Assembly (NCBI GenBank): GCA_007570785.1 | Contig: ML664175.1 | Location: forward strand, 10,021,441-10,085,440 | Length of the DNA: 64,000 nt | Direction: 5' to 3' | Source of the DNA: Antilocapra americana | Taxonomy: Eukaryota > Chordata > Mammalia > Artiodactyla > Antilocapridae | In this document: piece by piece, positions 1 through 11,774 of the stretch | Layout of the letters: the number at the start of each line of letters is the position of its first letter | Position numbering within the stretch: the first letter of the stretch is position 1 | Program-made: the position numbers and the translations under genes | The notes under the pieces: model-generated | Seen by the model: the letters and a program-made list of their open reading frames with translations, nothing else | What the model was told of the DNA's origin: nothing | The model's database searches: none

Positions 1-1309
1 ATTAATGCACATAATTTCTATTCAATTCAAAAGTATTTAGAGTCTGGTAGTTTGTTAGATATGTGGAAAATGGTATTATATAAGTTGGTCCTTTGGAGGT
101 GAAATATATATAGACATATGAAGAGAAGCAATTTCTTTTTCTGCAGTATGAGCAAGTAGACTAGCTAATCTCTATGGTCTCGTCCAGTCCTAAAAATCAT
201 ACAGTTCTGGTTCGAGGACAATAAAAGTATGCTGTTAAATGTAATTTTTAAATATCAAATATGTTTTATAAATAATGGGCATGCAGAAAAGGCAGAGATC
301 AAGTTAGGAACTATGGAAACCTCAGAATTTGAATGGACAATCTAGAATATCTTGAAGGAAAGTCCTTTAAGACTGATTGCCAACCTAGAGTTAGGCCTTC
401 AGAATCATAATAACTCTATACAGATGGTAATTCAGACTCCCAGTTTCATACTGTTTCTCTAATCAGCATTTTCTCGTATATTGTTGTATGTTTCATATCT
501 CTTTCACAGCTACATGTAAAAATACAGTATGTTTCCCATTTTCTTTACTATTATATTTTATTTCATAGTTTGCTGAGAAATAGTAACATTTAATTAGCAT
601 TAACTGATTGTCCATGTATTTAGGCAGAGAAGGGATAGTAAACTTCTGCAGTATACAGGTAAATATCTGTGTTTGACAGTATTTTACACACTATATTTAT
701 TCATGTTTTCCCAAGCTCATGTGGAAATCTATTCATATACTTTTCAACAAGCCAGGATTACACAGCAGATCTGCCAATCCCTAAAATTAGTTTTTTAAAA
801 TACCTTGTACAAGTCAGAAAATATGGCTCATCTCTTTGAAAGTTGAAGACAGGCTAATATTTTACTTTTCCTTAAAAAAATAAAAGATAAGGGCCAACTA
901 TCAAGAAAAAGTTGTGAAAATGTACCAGTAATACTAGGTGGTTGCTTTCTACAGTGAATTATTACACTGTGAAAGACTTCCATAGCTCATTTCTGACATC
1001 AAGTTATAAATCACGTTAGCATTAATAATTTTTAAATGAAACATTTTCTGAGGGTAGAAAAGAGCCATAATGGATTTTATCTGATTATTAAATTTAAAAA
1101 GTGCCTTGTATCAAGAAAGTCAATATTGTGCTCAGCATTATTAACATATTCTATTTAGAAAAATGACACTGTTTTTCATATGAAAACAGATGTTGGTCTA
1201 GATAAAGTTAAATGCCTTCACAGGTCTCAAACATGTATACATGAAATTATAAAAATTAATTATAGCTCAAGCAAGGACTTGACTGCTCTTCTGCTATAAA
1301 GGGAATATT
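1..1309. other. AT-rich sequence without recognised features
   Basis: No open frame, SINE, LINE end or RNA gene is recognisable on either strand. The stretch is AT-rich with scattered homopolymers. It may be unique DNA or repeats too decayed to identify by eye. Confidence 0.5.
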
Positions 1310-2005
1310 CGACTTACCTATTGTAAAGCAAACTGCCCCCAAACTTAATGGCTTAAAATAAGGTATGGTAAACTTTTTTTGTAAAGGGCCAAATAGTAGA
1401 TATTTCTAGATTTTGTGCACCATACAATCTCTGTCACGACTACTCAGCTCTGCTGTTGTAGCACGAAAGTAGACATAAACAATATGCAAACAAACAGATG
1501 CAGCTATGTTCCAATTTAACTTTATTTATAAAAAGAGACAGTGAGCTAAATTTGACCCACAGGGTTTAATTTGTTATCTCTAGATTTATCTCATAGTTCT
1601 ATGAGTTGACATTTGGGGTAGGGCTCTTGGGTGATAACTTATCTCTGCTCTCCATGGTTGGTTGGGCTGATGCATATATTTGTAATCAATTGGCAAGTTG
1701 ACTGGAGGGCAGAATGGTCCTGAAGGTCTCATTCACAAGTCTAGCAGCTCACAGGGGCTGAGGGACCCAGCTGGCCTCCGCATGGCCTCTGTAGTAAATG
1801 AGCTTGGGGCTTCTTACATGGCAGAATTCCAGAGGGACAAAGACAGAAGTTTCAAGTCCTCTTTGAGGCCTCAGCTAGAAGTCACACATCATCTCACAAT
1901 ATTTTATTGGTCCAAGTCGTAAGACAGGCCCAGATTCATGGTGTGGGGAAATGGACCCTATCTCTTGATGGGAAGAGCTGCAAAGAATTTGTGGCCATTT
2001 TAAAT
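1310..2005 (-). mobile_element. Old MLT/MaLR-type LTR fragment split by a hAT element
   Basis: The left edge carries the text of a widespread mammalian LTR (…aaacttaatggcttaaaat… near 1340). Its continuation appears after 1600: a run around 1780-1960 with atggcctctgtag, a segment ending in a phrase close to gaccctatctcttgatggga, then tgtggccatttt. The same family, with similar phrases, recurs at 14185-14545. A MER-like element interrupts it at about 1362-1582. The 74-codon open frame at 1698-1922 lies inside this relic and is not a gene. Divergence is high, so family assignment is tentative. Confidence 0.5.
1362..1582 (+). mobile_element. hAT/Charlie-type (MER) non-autonomous DNA transposon
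   Basis: It contains the hallmark text gtaaagggccaaatagtag, followed by an actcagctctgctgttgtag segment and a terminal part resembling aaatttgacccacaggg. This is a common mammalian hAT-derived MER element and has no coding capacity. A second, better-preserved copy lies at 11214-11432. It sits inside the older LTR fragment, so it inserted later. Terminal repeats are too degraded to define the TSD. Confidence 0.6.
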
Positions 2006-2024
2006 TCACTACAGGAAGTAAATT

Positions 2025-2112
2025 CTGTCAAGTAAAACTGTACTATTGTACACATGAAACATGTAATGTCATAAACCAATGTTACCTCAATAAAAAATAA
2101 ATTATAAAAAAA
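2025..2112 (+). mobile_element. L1 3' UTR remnant with A-rich tail
   Basis: A short segment ends in cctcaataaaaaataaatt followed by an A tract, the usual end of older artiodactyl/mammalian L1 3' UTRs. The preceding text (gtacacatgaaacatgtaat…) also fits that 3' UTR. It is non-coding and 5' truncated. Confidence 0.55.
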
Positions 2113-2636
2113 GAGTGCTATCAATTCCTATAAGACTTTACCAGCCACTTTTTCACCTTGAAAAGTCTGTCAAGACTTCATGCATTGTGGTCACAATTCT
2201 CCCTGTAAATCATACAGCCACAGCATAGGCAAGAAATAAAAATTAATCAAAATTTCCATTCAAACTATTTTAAAATTTTTCTGAAAAGAAGCAGTTATGG
2301 TAGTATAAGAGATCTATTAAAGCCTCGGAATTATCTGATTTAAATTTCTAATAGAGTACTTGGTCAAGAGGGTTCTTTGAGGAGGAGATAGTGAGGGAGA
2401 ATGTAGAAGGCAGTGAACAGGGATGGCTGGAATTTTGATCCTTGGAGGCGAAAAGATTTGCTTTTGAAGTGACTCACTTTGTTTTAGGACACTCCCCCTC
2501 AAAAGGCCTTTAGCTACATCTAATTAAGGCGGACTCTATCAAGCTTCTCCTCTGTAAAATAATATTTTTTACTTTCTAATTAATAAATATCTTGTTAGGA
2601 TGTTCTATTTCCCATTTTTCACTAAATTTCACCAAC

Positions 2637-2955
2637 TAGGAACTTTCCTGGTGGTTCAGTGACTAAGACTCCATACTCCCAATGCAGGGGCCTGGGTTTG
2701 ATTCCTGGTCAGGGAACGAGAAGATCCCCTGGAGTAGGATGACAACCCACTCCGATATTCTTGCCTGGAAAATTCCATGGACAGAGGGGCCTGATGGGCT
2801 ACAGTCCATGGTGTCACAAAGAGTCGAACACAACTGAGCACTCAGTACACACACACAGGGAACTAGATTCCATGGTGCTGCAACTAAAAGATTTACATGC
2901 CACAACTAAAGACCCGGCATGTCAAGTAAATAAACAAATGAAAAACAAACAATAA
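2637..2955 (+). mobile_element. CHR-type tRNA-Glu SINE split by a Bov-tA SINE
   Basis: It opens with a CHR head (ctttcctggtggttcagtg) and a B-box-like gggtttgattcctgg. The CHR body resumes after 2863 with aactagattccatggtgctg and ends in an A-rich tail near 2930-2955. Between the halves lies a Bov-tA segment, and the CHR text reads continuously once that insert is removed. CHR SINEs are shared by ruminants, hippos and whales, so this is the older layer. Confidence 0.7.
2718..2855 (+). mobile_element. Bov-tA SINE nested in a CHR SINE
   Basis: A 5'-truncated Bov-tA body begins near gagaagatcccctggag and ends in an actgagcactcagtacacac tail. It is flanked by the 8 bp direct repeat cagggaac at 2710-2717 and 2856-2863, a TSD made by the insertion. 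The tail continues into a short CA run. There is no coding capacity; neighbouring open frames on both strands are chance readings through the SINE. Confidence 0.75.
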
Positions 2956-4907
2956 AAAAAGACAAAGTAAAAAAAAACTTTCATCAACTAGTTTTAGCAT
3001 TCATTGATTTTCTCTGATGAATTAATCATGATGATGCTTGTCAAACAGTAATTTTCTAAAATTCCACCATTCCATCTAAAAAATCTCCTTTCCTCATTTA
3101 TTTATATCAACATGAATTCATAAATCTCTACTTTATTCGATTTTATAATCCTTATTATTGTCACTTATTTTGACAGCAAAATGATGCCAGACAGAGCCAG
3201 TGGGAACCTTTGGAGCTTTTATGTTCTTCTAACATCATCATTCTTTGAGCACTTTCTAACTTTCTGACACAAGATGTTCCAGGCTCATCTCCCTTTCCTG
3301 CCTCTATTCTGCCTCATTTCTTTAAATGGAGAATGGAATTTAGAAACTAAGATGTGGATGCTAGATGTCCTCGTCATTATTGAGATATTGATGATTTCAG
3401 GTTCTCACAGTGGACAGAGTTAGGGATGTCTGTATATACATATATATGCATATACACATTTACAACTATATCTATCCATCTATATATCTACCTTCCCCCA
3501 ACTTCTTGAAATTCATAAGTTCACTGATACTGTCAATCTAAAACACAAGGTTCATTCTAGTTTTCTCATTTGTACTTACTTTCTCCAACAATGAGTCTAG
3601 GAAACCATTATCCTCAATATATTTACATACTTATCCAAAAAGCCTGTACATAACTACTGTCCCATTGCTGCTGCCCCTATTCCCATGTAGACATCCTCCC
3701 CTTTCACTCACACTCTGACACCTCTTCCAGGCTGCCATAGCCAAATGGATGCCCTCCTCATGCTGCTTGGTCTCCAACAATGTATGCCAGCCCACCACAT
3801 CACTATTCAGCACCCTGCCTCTTGCGGCCCACATAGTTTAGGGCTAAATCTTGAAGGAAGGAAGTGAATGCAATTTCTTGATTTTTTTTTTCTCTATAAC
3901 ATGGATTAGGGCCTACATAAAATGTATGTGCATAACTGTAGTGCAGTTCCAAAACAGTTTTTGTATGCATAAACCTATAATAACTAAGTATTGTTGCAAC
4001 ATATGCATTTCCAGTGACACAGTTATTATACTCTTGCTGTCACTAGTTAAACTATCATTCTTTTTAACAGTTTCACTTTTTGGATGCTATAGTTTTAGAC
4101 TTTCAGATAAATGATCTGCCACTGTAAGTATCTTCATATTTCTTATATCTTTAAACTAGATATGTTAATCAACATGCCCACAGCCCTCCTGAAAAAGTCT
4201 ATTAAACTCTGTTCAGTATTATATAACTATAACCCTTAAAGGAACCAAAGCTGATTATACATTGACCCAAAGGCCATTAACAGATGATCTGACCAGAATA
4301 GGGTTATGACAGATGCTGTTGATTCTCTATCTGTATCCTCCTAACTCTGATGCACGTTATACTGACAGTATCCTTCTATAAGGACTTGCCACTTTCTATC
4401 TAAGGGAAACGGGGCAGGCTGGATGTACATGGACATTAATGTCTCAGATTAGCATTTGGCTAATGACATACAGGAGCTAGAGGACAAATATTCAACGTCT
4501 TTGCCTCTCAACTGGGATAACTCTGAGCAATACTTTACACTGTCTCTCAGAGTTTCCCCTTGGGACTGAAATCCACTTACCCATAGCAGTCACCTGTTCA
4601 ATAGTGAATGCTTTATTAGCTTCCTTCCCTTCCTGGTCTCAATTCCCTGCCTCCCTTAGAGTGATGCCAGGAACCACCTCCAAAGTTAACTACCAGCTCT
4701 CAAATTCCTTGCCTCCAAGTCAGCGTCTGTGGAAGGCCAACCTAAGAAGCTGCTCAAATATCATGAAAGTTATTAATAGAGTCAAACAGATGTCCTTTCT
4801 CAGGTATTTAAATTGGAAGTATATTCTTTGAAGAAAACAAACTGTTTGTAGTTGGTCAGAAGGAAAGACAGGTGGAAACACTATTTGAACCACATAAACG
4901 GTGAAAC
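2956..4907. other. No gene recognised; AT-rich, with TA/CA-rich patch
   Basis: A TA/CA-rich low-complexity patch lies at about 3430-3490. Short open frames at 3631-3834, 3851-4114 and 4604-4831 have no recognisable domain, no splice context and no compositional bias, and I treat them as chance. Confidence 0.45.
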
Positions 4908-4914
4908 ATACACC

Positions 4915-5124
4915 GTGCTCAGTCACTCAGTCGTGTCTGACTCTTTTGTGACCTTATGGACTGTAGCCTACCAGGCTTCTCTATCCAGGAGATTTTCCAG
5001 GCAAGAATACTAGAGTAGGTTACCATTTCCTCCTCCAGGGGATCCTCCCGACCCAGAGATCAAAACTGCTTCTTCTGCATTGGCAGGTAGGTTCTTTACC
5101 TCTGAGCCCCTGGGAAGCCTGGTG
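4915..5124 (-). mobile_element. Bov-tA SINE
   Basis: It reads in reverse: tail side ctcagtcactcagtcgtgtc, body gattttccaggcaagaatac, head agcccctgggaagcc. The A and B boxes of its tRNA-like promoter lie near the right end. A 7 bp repeat, catacac, at 4908-4914 and 5125-5131 is the likely TSD. It is close to full length for the family. Confidence 0.85.
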
Positions 5125-5299
5125 CATACACAGAAGATATTAAAAAAAAAAAAAAAATCCCTGCCCAGAGGCATTGCCCTCCAATTCTAATCTGGATTGG
5201 AATGTTCCCTATTACAACTCTTCTCGGATTTCTGTGAGATCTCCAGTCTATAACTTTAGGTGTGCCCTAAGAATAATGAACCCTAGCACTACCACTCAC

Positions 5300-5455
5300 C
5301 TGAGTTTATATTAAGAATCTCTGTTCCTTGACACTAAACTACAACAGAGGAGGCATCGACTTTGTTTTATATTTTATTTCTTATATTTCAACTAAAATAA
5401 AACCTTGTGTAAGTAGGCACTCAGTAAATATTTGTCTAATGAACAAATAAGAAGA
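5300..5455 (+). mobile_element. L2-like 3' end
   Basis: The phrase taggcactcagtaaatattt near 5415 is the characteristic 3' end of ancient L2 (or MIR-type) elements, which have no poly(A) but short terminal repeats. The upstream text is too degraded to extend with confidence. Confidence 0.45.
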
Positions 5456-6690
5456 GTGTTTAAGAGGTATATATGGATGTATCTAACTTCAGAACTACTA
5501 AGTCTTAGCTATGAAAAGCAACAGAAATTCTTCCAGTTTTTTCCCCGCCGTGCAGCAAACACTTGAGCAAATTTTCATCCCTTATAACTGGAAGGACCAA
5601 TTACTGTTTGTGTTTGCTCAGCATGACTTTCTGCCCTCTTGTCATAAACACTTCCCCTTCACCACATTCCCCATACTCCCCTTCCTCACATACACTTTCA
5701 CCACACACACTGCCTTTAATCAACAACCTATTCCTCAGTTCATAAGGCTTTGTCCTTGCCTCCAAGAAGGTATATACTCCACAACCAGTCATAATCCTCT
5801 ATATTCTGGCAGGTTAGTATTTGACCTAGACCATCTCGAAATTCTACCCCTGGGTTTTATAAATAGACTATGGCGAGAGAAACTCTTTTCATCTCCTGAG
5901 TCTGCTGTGGTCATATAAGTTTGAATTTGTTTATGCCTATTCCAACACACTATTCCCACCAATCCACAAGAAGGAAATTCTATCTTCAGGAGAAGCAGTT
6001 GAGAGAAATACACAGCATAATGCAATGAGACAGAAAGAGAGAGAGAGAGATGGGTGAGGAGAAAAGGAGGGAAAGGAAGATCTAGCAAGGGTTTTCTGAG
6101 TCTCCAGAGTCCTATAAACCAGCTTCACTTTGTATTTCTCTTTTATGAGAGTCAGTAAATTCCCTTTTACCTTATTTTGAGATGGGTTTTTATCACTTGA
6201 AACAAAGTAAAATTATATATGTATGTGTGTGTATACATATATAATTAAAACTAACTCTGAAGCTCTGACAGTAATACATTTTAAAGTTTAAATTGCTCCT
6301 CCACAAACATTCCACCAACACCCCAGTTCTTAGCGCATGACAGAGCATCAAAAAGACTGTGATTCTGTGTCCCCCACTGCACTGTGTGCTAGATGTCTGG
6401 GAGCCTGCAGCAGAGGCCACTGTGCACCAGGGGATTCTTTAATAGAAATCAATGTGTGTCCAGTGGAAGAGGATTTCAGAAGGAAAAAAAGAAGATTCTT
6501 ACATAATGCATAAAGGGAAGATGATTGAAAGAATGTTTATTCTTCTTTGTAGGGGTTAGATGCAGTAGAAAGTTATTAATTTTTTTTCCTGATAAAAAGA
6601 AATTTAGGGAAATTTAGACAAGTGTGAAAGATGATTTCTCCCAAAGCCTTTAATATATCTGAGTAAATCAAAACAATCTAAGTGTCCTCT
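5456..6690. other. No gene recognised; GA-rich microsatellite near 6025-6056
   Basis: A 135-codon open frame at 5511-5918 is rich in Phe, Pro and His, with no domain signature. It lies in pyrimidine-rich sequence, which favours long chance frames. A (GA)n tract sits near 6025-6056 and a TA/GT-rich patch near 6215-6245. Confidence 0.45.
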
Positions 6691-6699
6691 GGTCAGTTC

Positions 6700-7230
6700 T
6701 ACTTAGACATCTCAAAAAGAACTAAGATTAATCTGAAACTGAGACTGTTATCTCCCAAAGTTGGTCCTCTTTTAATATCGCTTATTAGCACAATGTCACT
6801 ACCACTTACCCCATTCACGTGTAAACCAGAGACCTGGGGGTTAACTTTAATAATGTATTTGCCTTCCCTTCTCCCACAGCCAATTAATCACCATATTGTG
6901 TTTATTTTATCTTCTAAATGCCTCTTGAATCCCTCTGCTTATTCCCAGCTCTGCTACCACTTCCTCTGTCCAAGCTCTCATCATACTGGGCTACTATTCT
7001 AACCTACTAATTGATCTTTCCCATGTGTACGCTTGCTCCCCTCAAATCCATTCCAATCCATTTTTCACTCTGAAAGCCATCTTTGTGTGTGTGTGTGAGA
7101 AAGAGAGACAGAGAGACAGAGAATGTAGATCTGTTTATGTTACTTCCTCTGTTCTTATCCTTAAAACTCATCAGAAGTGTACTGGACATCTGATTATTTC
7201 TATTCAGAAAATTTCCACCTTCCTGAAGGT
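6700..7230 (+). mobile_element. L2 LINE fragment (ORF2 3' portion)
   Basis: The order of phrases follows the L2 reverse-transcriptase 3' region: an aacctggg-like segment (accagagacctggggg, about 6825), a pyrimidine-rich stretch, then gctactattctaacctacta and ctcaaatccattccaatcc near 7045. The 106-codon frame at 6682-7002 is a decayed reading of this region. A GT/GA microsatellite interrupts it at 7083-7128. The element belongs to the oldest detectable layer. Confidence 0.6.
7083..7128. repeat. GT/GA microsatellite
   Basis: A (GT)n run passes into (GA)n/(GACA)n-like sequence (gtgtgtgtgtgtgagaaaga…). It is a simple repeat with no function implied. Confidence 0.85.
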
Positions 7231-7439
7231 AATACTACCCTAAATTTCTTTTAGAAAACCACCCCTCCCCTAAGTAGTTTGGGATTACCCCCACCTCCTG
7301 CTGCAGAGTTATCAACACCCTGATTGGTATACTCTCACTCTCCCCTTGCCACAGAGATTGTTTAAAAGGAAAAAAAAGAAAGAAACAAAGGGCACTTAAC
7401 CTATTCCTAAACTAATTAAATACTGCATTCCCCTCCCCC

Positions 7440-7760
7440 AGTCAAATAACTTAGCTGAAGGTGGGCATGTGATGTAATCGGACCCAGTTAGGGACACTGA
7501 CTGGTTCTTGCAACCATGATGGGAACCAAATTGAAGATTAAGCTAGCACAAGTATTACAGCAGAGTCAAGGGATCCCAGAGAGCCAGAGCTGGAAAAGGA
7601 AGTCATCATTCTCCTATGGGTAAAAGTGTGCTTGGGTGGAGTCTGAAATTGAACTTCACTATTATATAAGCCAGTGCCTTTTTTTTCTTTTTTGACTTAA
7701 GGCAAGTTGGACTGGGTTTTTCAGTTATACGTAGCTGAAAGATTCTTAGCTAATAACCAT
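7440..7760 (+). mobile_element. Ancient mammalian interspersed repeat, family not assigned
   Basis: A segment with gcatgtgatgtaatcggacc near 7465 and an ending like aagttggactgggttttt … aaagattcttagctaat matches a widely dispersed mammalian medium-reiteration repeat. I recognise its terminal phrase but cannot name it reliably. It lies between two L2 segments and may have inserted into one L2. Confidence 0.4.
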
Positions 7761-7789
7761 CCAAGCTAATGTATCATTGCACATGAACA

Positions 7790-8190
7790 AAGGCAAAATC
7801 CTTCATACCACCTGAAGCACATCTGCATTTGCTCCCTGAGTTCAAGCCACAGAGGTCAAACTTTAATCTCTGTTCAAGCCATTCTCTCTTCCTAAAACAC
7901 CCTTGGCCTCCCACACAACCAACAGTATGCTTCTTATCCTACTTACCCTGTAATTCTTAGCTCAGATCCTTTCCATGGATCCTTGTTATTTACTCACAAA
8001 GCACAGTATGCAATCTGTTTTATAACTTATAAGCATAGAATGTGTACATTTATTTATGAGATTCCATCATGAAAATCTCTCTCATTTAACTATGAGCTAC
8101 ATGTGAGAATCTGTCTTTCTGCTCACTAATTAAAGTTCCTGACACACAGTAAGTGCTTTACTATTTTTGTTGTTGTTGAATGAACTACTA
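7790..8190 (+). mobile_element. L2 LINE 3' end
   Basis: A pyrimidine-rich segment with cagatcctttccatggatcc is followed by ctgacacacagtaagtgctt at about 8140-8160, the usual L2 3' UTR ending. It is likely the downstream half of the element at 6700-7230, separated by the repeat at 7440-7760. Confidence 0.55.
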
Positions 8191-8433
8191 AAGAAATAAA
8201 TGAGAGGAAGACATTCTCTTAGCATAAGAAGTTTCATTTAACGTAATACTTTGTCAAATAACAACTTGAATTGCATTTGGAACGAAGAAAGTCACAGTGA
8301 ATATTACTGGTTCACTTACAAAATGAAAATAAGTTAATAAAATTCACTATAAAGCCATGGTGGGAGGAATTTTACTGGTAATATCTAAGCAATTTACAAA
8401 AATGAAAAATTTTAAAGACATGTATATTGGAAC

Positions 8434-8650
8434 AGTTTCCCAGGTGATGCCAGTGATAAAGAACCTGCCTACCAATGCAGGTGACATAAGAGAAGCAGGT
8501 TCGATCCCTGGGTCAGGAAGATCCCCTGGAGGAGGGCAGGGCAACATATTTCAGCATTCTTGCCGGAGAATTCCATGGACAGAAGAGCCTGGAGGGTTAC
8601 AGTCAATAGGGTTGCAAAGAGTCAGACATGACTGAAGCAACTTAGCACGT
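8434..8650 (+). mobile_element. Bov-tA SINE, near full length
   Basis: Head tttcccaggtgatgccag, B-box region aggttcgatccctggg near 8500, body aagatcccctggaggagg and terminal gagtcagacatgactgaagc are all present. This is the complete tRNA-derived plus BovB-like 3' structure. The 92-codon frame across it is not a gene. Confidence 0.85.
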
Positions 8651-8652
8651 AT

Positions 8653-9645
8653 ATCAGAACACACACTAGTTTATCTTAAGAATGGGTTAAATAACAAAGT
8701 TAATATCCTTGTAGGGTAAAAGGTTGGAGGATAAATTTATTTTTAATGTAACTCCACCAAAGGTGGCAGAATACAACCAATGTATTGATTCAGAATTAGA
8801 TGGAATGATTTGAGAAAAAGCTAGATTTGAGAAAAAGCTAGTTCCTCCTCTAGTTTAAGGCTCCAATAAAGAAATAGATAAATGTTTGCAATTCCATTTC
8901 AATCTTGGATAAAATCTTAACACACAGATTTTCTCTCAGCTATTAGAAAAAGAATTTGGAATGATTTTGTTATACTACAAATTGCACAGTCCTTCACTAT
9001 GGTCAATAGACAATTTTAGATGAATTTCAGTTTTAAGAGCCCTTATTTCTGCATTAGTTTTTCTTTTCTAGTGTTTCATCCTCACACTAGAGAAACAATA
9101 GGTGTGTAAGGGAAAGTCAACCTGACAATAGTTGCTGCAATAAGAGTTTCATAAATATAACAAAATTTATTATATATACTTCATGGAAAAATACTTTGTT
9201 GCTGTTTTCAATAATGACTGAATGAAAATATACCACCATGAGTCAATCGACTTTTAATTAGCTATGACTCCATAATCAAGGACACCTAGAAAAGCAAACT
9301 CATAATGCTTGTATCTCCAAACTTATTTTTTCTTCAACCTTTCCCTCTCACTTCTGCCTAATCTAAATTCTCTTCATTTTTGAAAAACATGCTGAACTCA
9401 TACCTTACAGCCTTATTATTCTGTGTTTTACACTAGTATTAGTATAGTAAGTACTTCTTATTACAATAGTATACTTATTATGTGGGATCAGTGGCTATCA
9501 ATTGTCAATTCAAGGACTATACTGTTAGTATTTGAAATCACCTGAAAACATTTTAAAATACACCTTGCAAATTGCTCCACATTCCTCTTCTCCCACTTCT
9601 AAGATTTTTGACTCAGCAATTCAGAGAATCTGAAAATTTAAAAAT
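8653..9645. other. No feature recognised; AT-rich
   Basis: No open frame over about 60 codons and no recognised repeat. A short tandem duplication, gatttgagaaaaagctag, occurs at about 8808-8842. Confidence 0.45.
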
Positions 9646-9649
9646 ATTC

Positions 9650-10110
9650 TCTGTATATCCCTGTTCATAGCAGCATTACTCACACAGCAGCAGCCAAAAA
9701 GTGGAAACAACTCAACCATCCACTGACAATAAAAAGATAAACAAAATGTGCTATACACACATAAGGGAATATCATTCACCCCTAAAAAAGAATGCAATCC
9801 TAATATATGATATGACATGGACAAAATTTAAGGTCATTATGTTAATAATAAAATAAATCAGTCAAAAATGACAAATATTGTATGATTCCACTTACATGAG
9901 GTACATAGAACAGTCAACTCCATTGAGAGAGAAAACTGAATTATGGTTGCCAAGGGCTGGGGGAAGGAGATAATAGAGTATTATTGTTTAATGGGTACAG
10001 ACTTTAAGCTATTAAAGTGAGGAAAGTTTTATAGATGGATGGTGGTGATGGTTGCACGACAATGTGAATGTACTTAATACCAATAACTATACACTTAAAA
10101 AACAAAAAAA
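9650..10110 (+). mobile_element. Old L1 ORF2 end plus 3' UTR
   Basis: The left part encodes the decayed ORF2 C-terminus, with a reverse-strand open frame as its shadow: nucleotides like ccctgttcatagcagcatta, then aaaagtggaaacaactcaac. The right part is the old mammalian L1 3' UTR: gtatgattccacttacatga near 9880, tggttgccaagggctggggg near 9945, ggtggtgatggttgcacgac near 10045. It ends near acacttaaaaaacaaaaaaa. It is 5' truncated and defective. Confidence 0.7.
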
Positions 10111-10261
10111 GATGGAATGTTTTTGTTATATGTTTACTGTAATTTTTTTAAATGACTGAGATGGTAAATTTTATGTACATTTATCCACAATTCAAAAATA
10201 GTTCTCTAGATATGGGAAATGCTATGCTCAGTAATTTCTATTGGCTGTTTATTCTCCTTTA

Positions 10262-10400
10262 TTATAATATTTTGCTTGTATGTTTCTTTGAATTAATATT
10301 TATAAGCATCTGCTATGCACCAGACATCGTTTCAAATCCTGGAGAAATAGCCATGATTCAGATAGGGTCCCTGCTCTCAGAGACCCCTAATTCTACTGTC
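10262..10400. repeat. Ancient repeat fragment with attaatatttataagcatc phrase
   Basis: The text from tattataagcatctgctatgc through ggagaaatagccatgattca to ggtccctgctctcagagacc matches a common degenerate mammalian repeat. A similar shorter piece is at about 12485-12570. I cannot fix the family (L2/MIR-like). Confidence 0.35.
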
Positions 10401-10426
10401 TATGATATTGTATTTGTAAGAGTTAG

Positions 10427-10633
10427 GCTTCCCCTGGGGGCTCAGACAGTAAAGAAACTGCCTGCAATGTGGGAGACCTAGGTTCAATCCCTGGGTTGGG
10501 AAGATCCCCTGGAGGAGGGCATGGCAAGCCACTCCAGTATTTTTGCCTAGAGAATCCCCATGGACAGAAGAGCCTGGAAGGCTACAGTCCATGGGGTCAC
10601 AGACATGCACATGATTGAGCAACTAAGCACAGC
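10427..10633 (+). mobile_element. Bov-tA SINE
   Basis: Head ggcttcccctgggggctcag, B-box region aggttcaatccctggg near 10490, body gatcccctggaggagggcat, and tail with gattgagcaactaagcac. It is close to full length. A 109-codon frame entering it from upstream is a chance reading. Confidence 0.85.
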
Positions 10634-11213
10634 ACACAGATGGTATAGCACAAGACAGAAAACCCAGTTTCATAGTGACTTCAACACTCAAGATGTTATT
10701 CTCTCATGTAAAATGTCTAACTGGCAGAAACTAGGTTCCTTTTAGCTTTCTTCTTTATCAGCAGGAGAATATGACTATATGGGCATGAATATATGGTCAT
10801 TGCATCTACATTCCTACCAGCAGGAAGTAGAAAATACAACCCAAGGGGAATAACACTTACTTTAGGAATAGTCTCTGGAAGTAACATCTTGTTGACAATA
10901 ACTTAGTCATATGACCATAGCTAGCTGCAGGGGAAGCTGAGAACCACAATCTTTATTGTTGGCAGCCAAATGCCTAGATAAACTTTAAGTGTTCTCTTAT
11001 TGAAAAAGAGGAGAATGTATACTTGAGAGCTATCAGACTTTGCCATGATTATCTTCCCAGCAGATCATAAATGCTTTGAAAGCTAAAAAGTCTCTCAAAG
11101 TATAGAATTAATAAGAAGTGTCCAAGATGCAAGGTAAAAGAAGCATTTGGAATGATATTCCTTGAAGCATTTCATTAACATACCACTTCCTACTGACAAA
11201 GGTTGCCTCAGAG

Positions 11214-11432
11214 CAGGGGTCAACAAACTTTTTCTGGAAAGGGCCACATAGTAAATATTTTATGCTTTGCAGGCAATAGAGTCTCTCTGTCAACCACTCA
11301 GCTCCACTATAGCTGCATGAAAAAGCCATAGGAAATAGTAAATGAATATGTGTGGCTGCTTCCAATAAAACTTTACTTATAAAAACATGTGGTATGTTGA
11401 GTTTGGCCCATAGGCCATCGATTGCCTTATCT
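11214..11432 (+). mobile_element. hAT/Charlie-type (MER) non-autonomous DNA transposon
   Basis: It begins caggggtcaacaaacttttt and continues ggaaagggccacatagtaaa, then aataaaactttacttataaa, and ends near ggcccataggccatcgattg. The left terminal repeat is well preserved and the right one is decayed. This is the clearer of the two copies in the window (the other is at 1362-1582). Confidence 0.65.
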
Positions 11433-11449
11433 CATAACATAAACTCTTA

Positions 11450-11774
11450 GGGCTTCCCTGGTGGCTCAGTGGTAAAGAATCCACCTGCCGGTACAGGAGA
11501 CATGGGTTTGATCCCTGACCTGAGAAGGTTCCACATGCCACAGAGCACCTAAGCCCATACACCACAATGACTGAGCCTGTGCTCTAGAGCCTGGGAGCCG
11601 CAACTACTGAAGTCTACCCACCCTAGAGCCCATGATCCCCAACAAGAGAAGTCACTGCAATAAGAAGCCTGTGCACTGGAACTAGAGAGTAGCCCCTACT
11701 CACTGCAACTAGAGAAGAGCCCTCACAGCGACGAAGACTCAGCAAAGCCAAGAATAAAATAAATAAATAAAAAT
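11450..11774 (+). mobile_element. CHR-type tRNA-Glu SINE, full length
   Basis: It begins gggcttccctggtggctcag, has a B-box-like gggtttgatccctgac, then the repeated 'aactactga…' and 'gcaactagagaa' phrases typical of the long CHR subfamily, and ends in cagcaaagccaagaataaaa plus a (AAATA)n tail. It directly follows the hAT element. It has its own tRNA-derived pol III promoter boxes and no coding capacity. Confidence 0.8.

Noticed and set aside
2656..2955. Several overlapping 60-80 codon frames
   Set aside because: All are readings through the CHR/Bov-tA pair.
5511..5918. 135-codon plus-strand open frame
   Set aside because: Pyrimidine-rich, no domain, low-complexity composition with overlapping frames on both strands, and no splice or promoter context. 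Chance is the better explanation.
8434..8650. tRNA-like head with A and B boxes considered as a tRNA gene
   Set aside because: The tRNA-like part lacks a foldable anticodon arm and continues into Bov-tA body text. It is a SINE.
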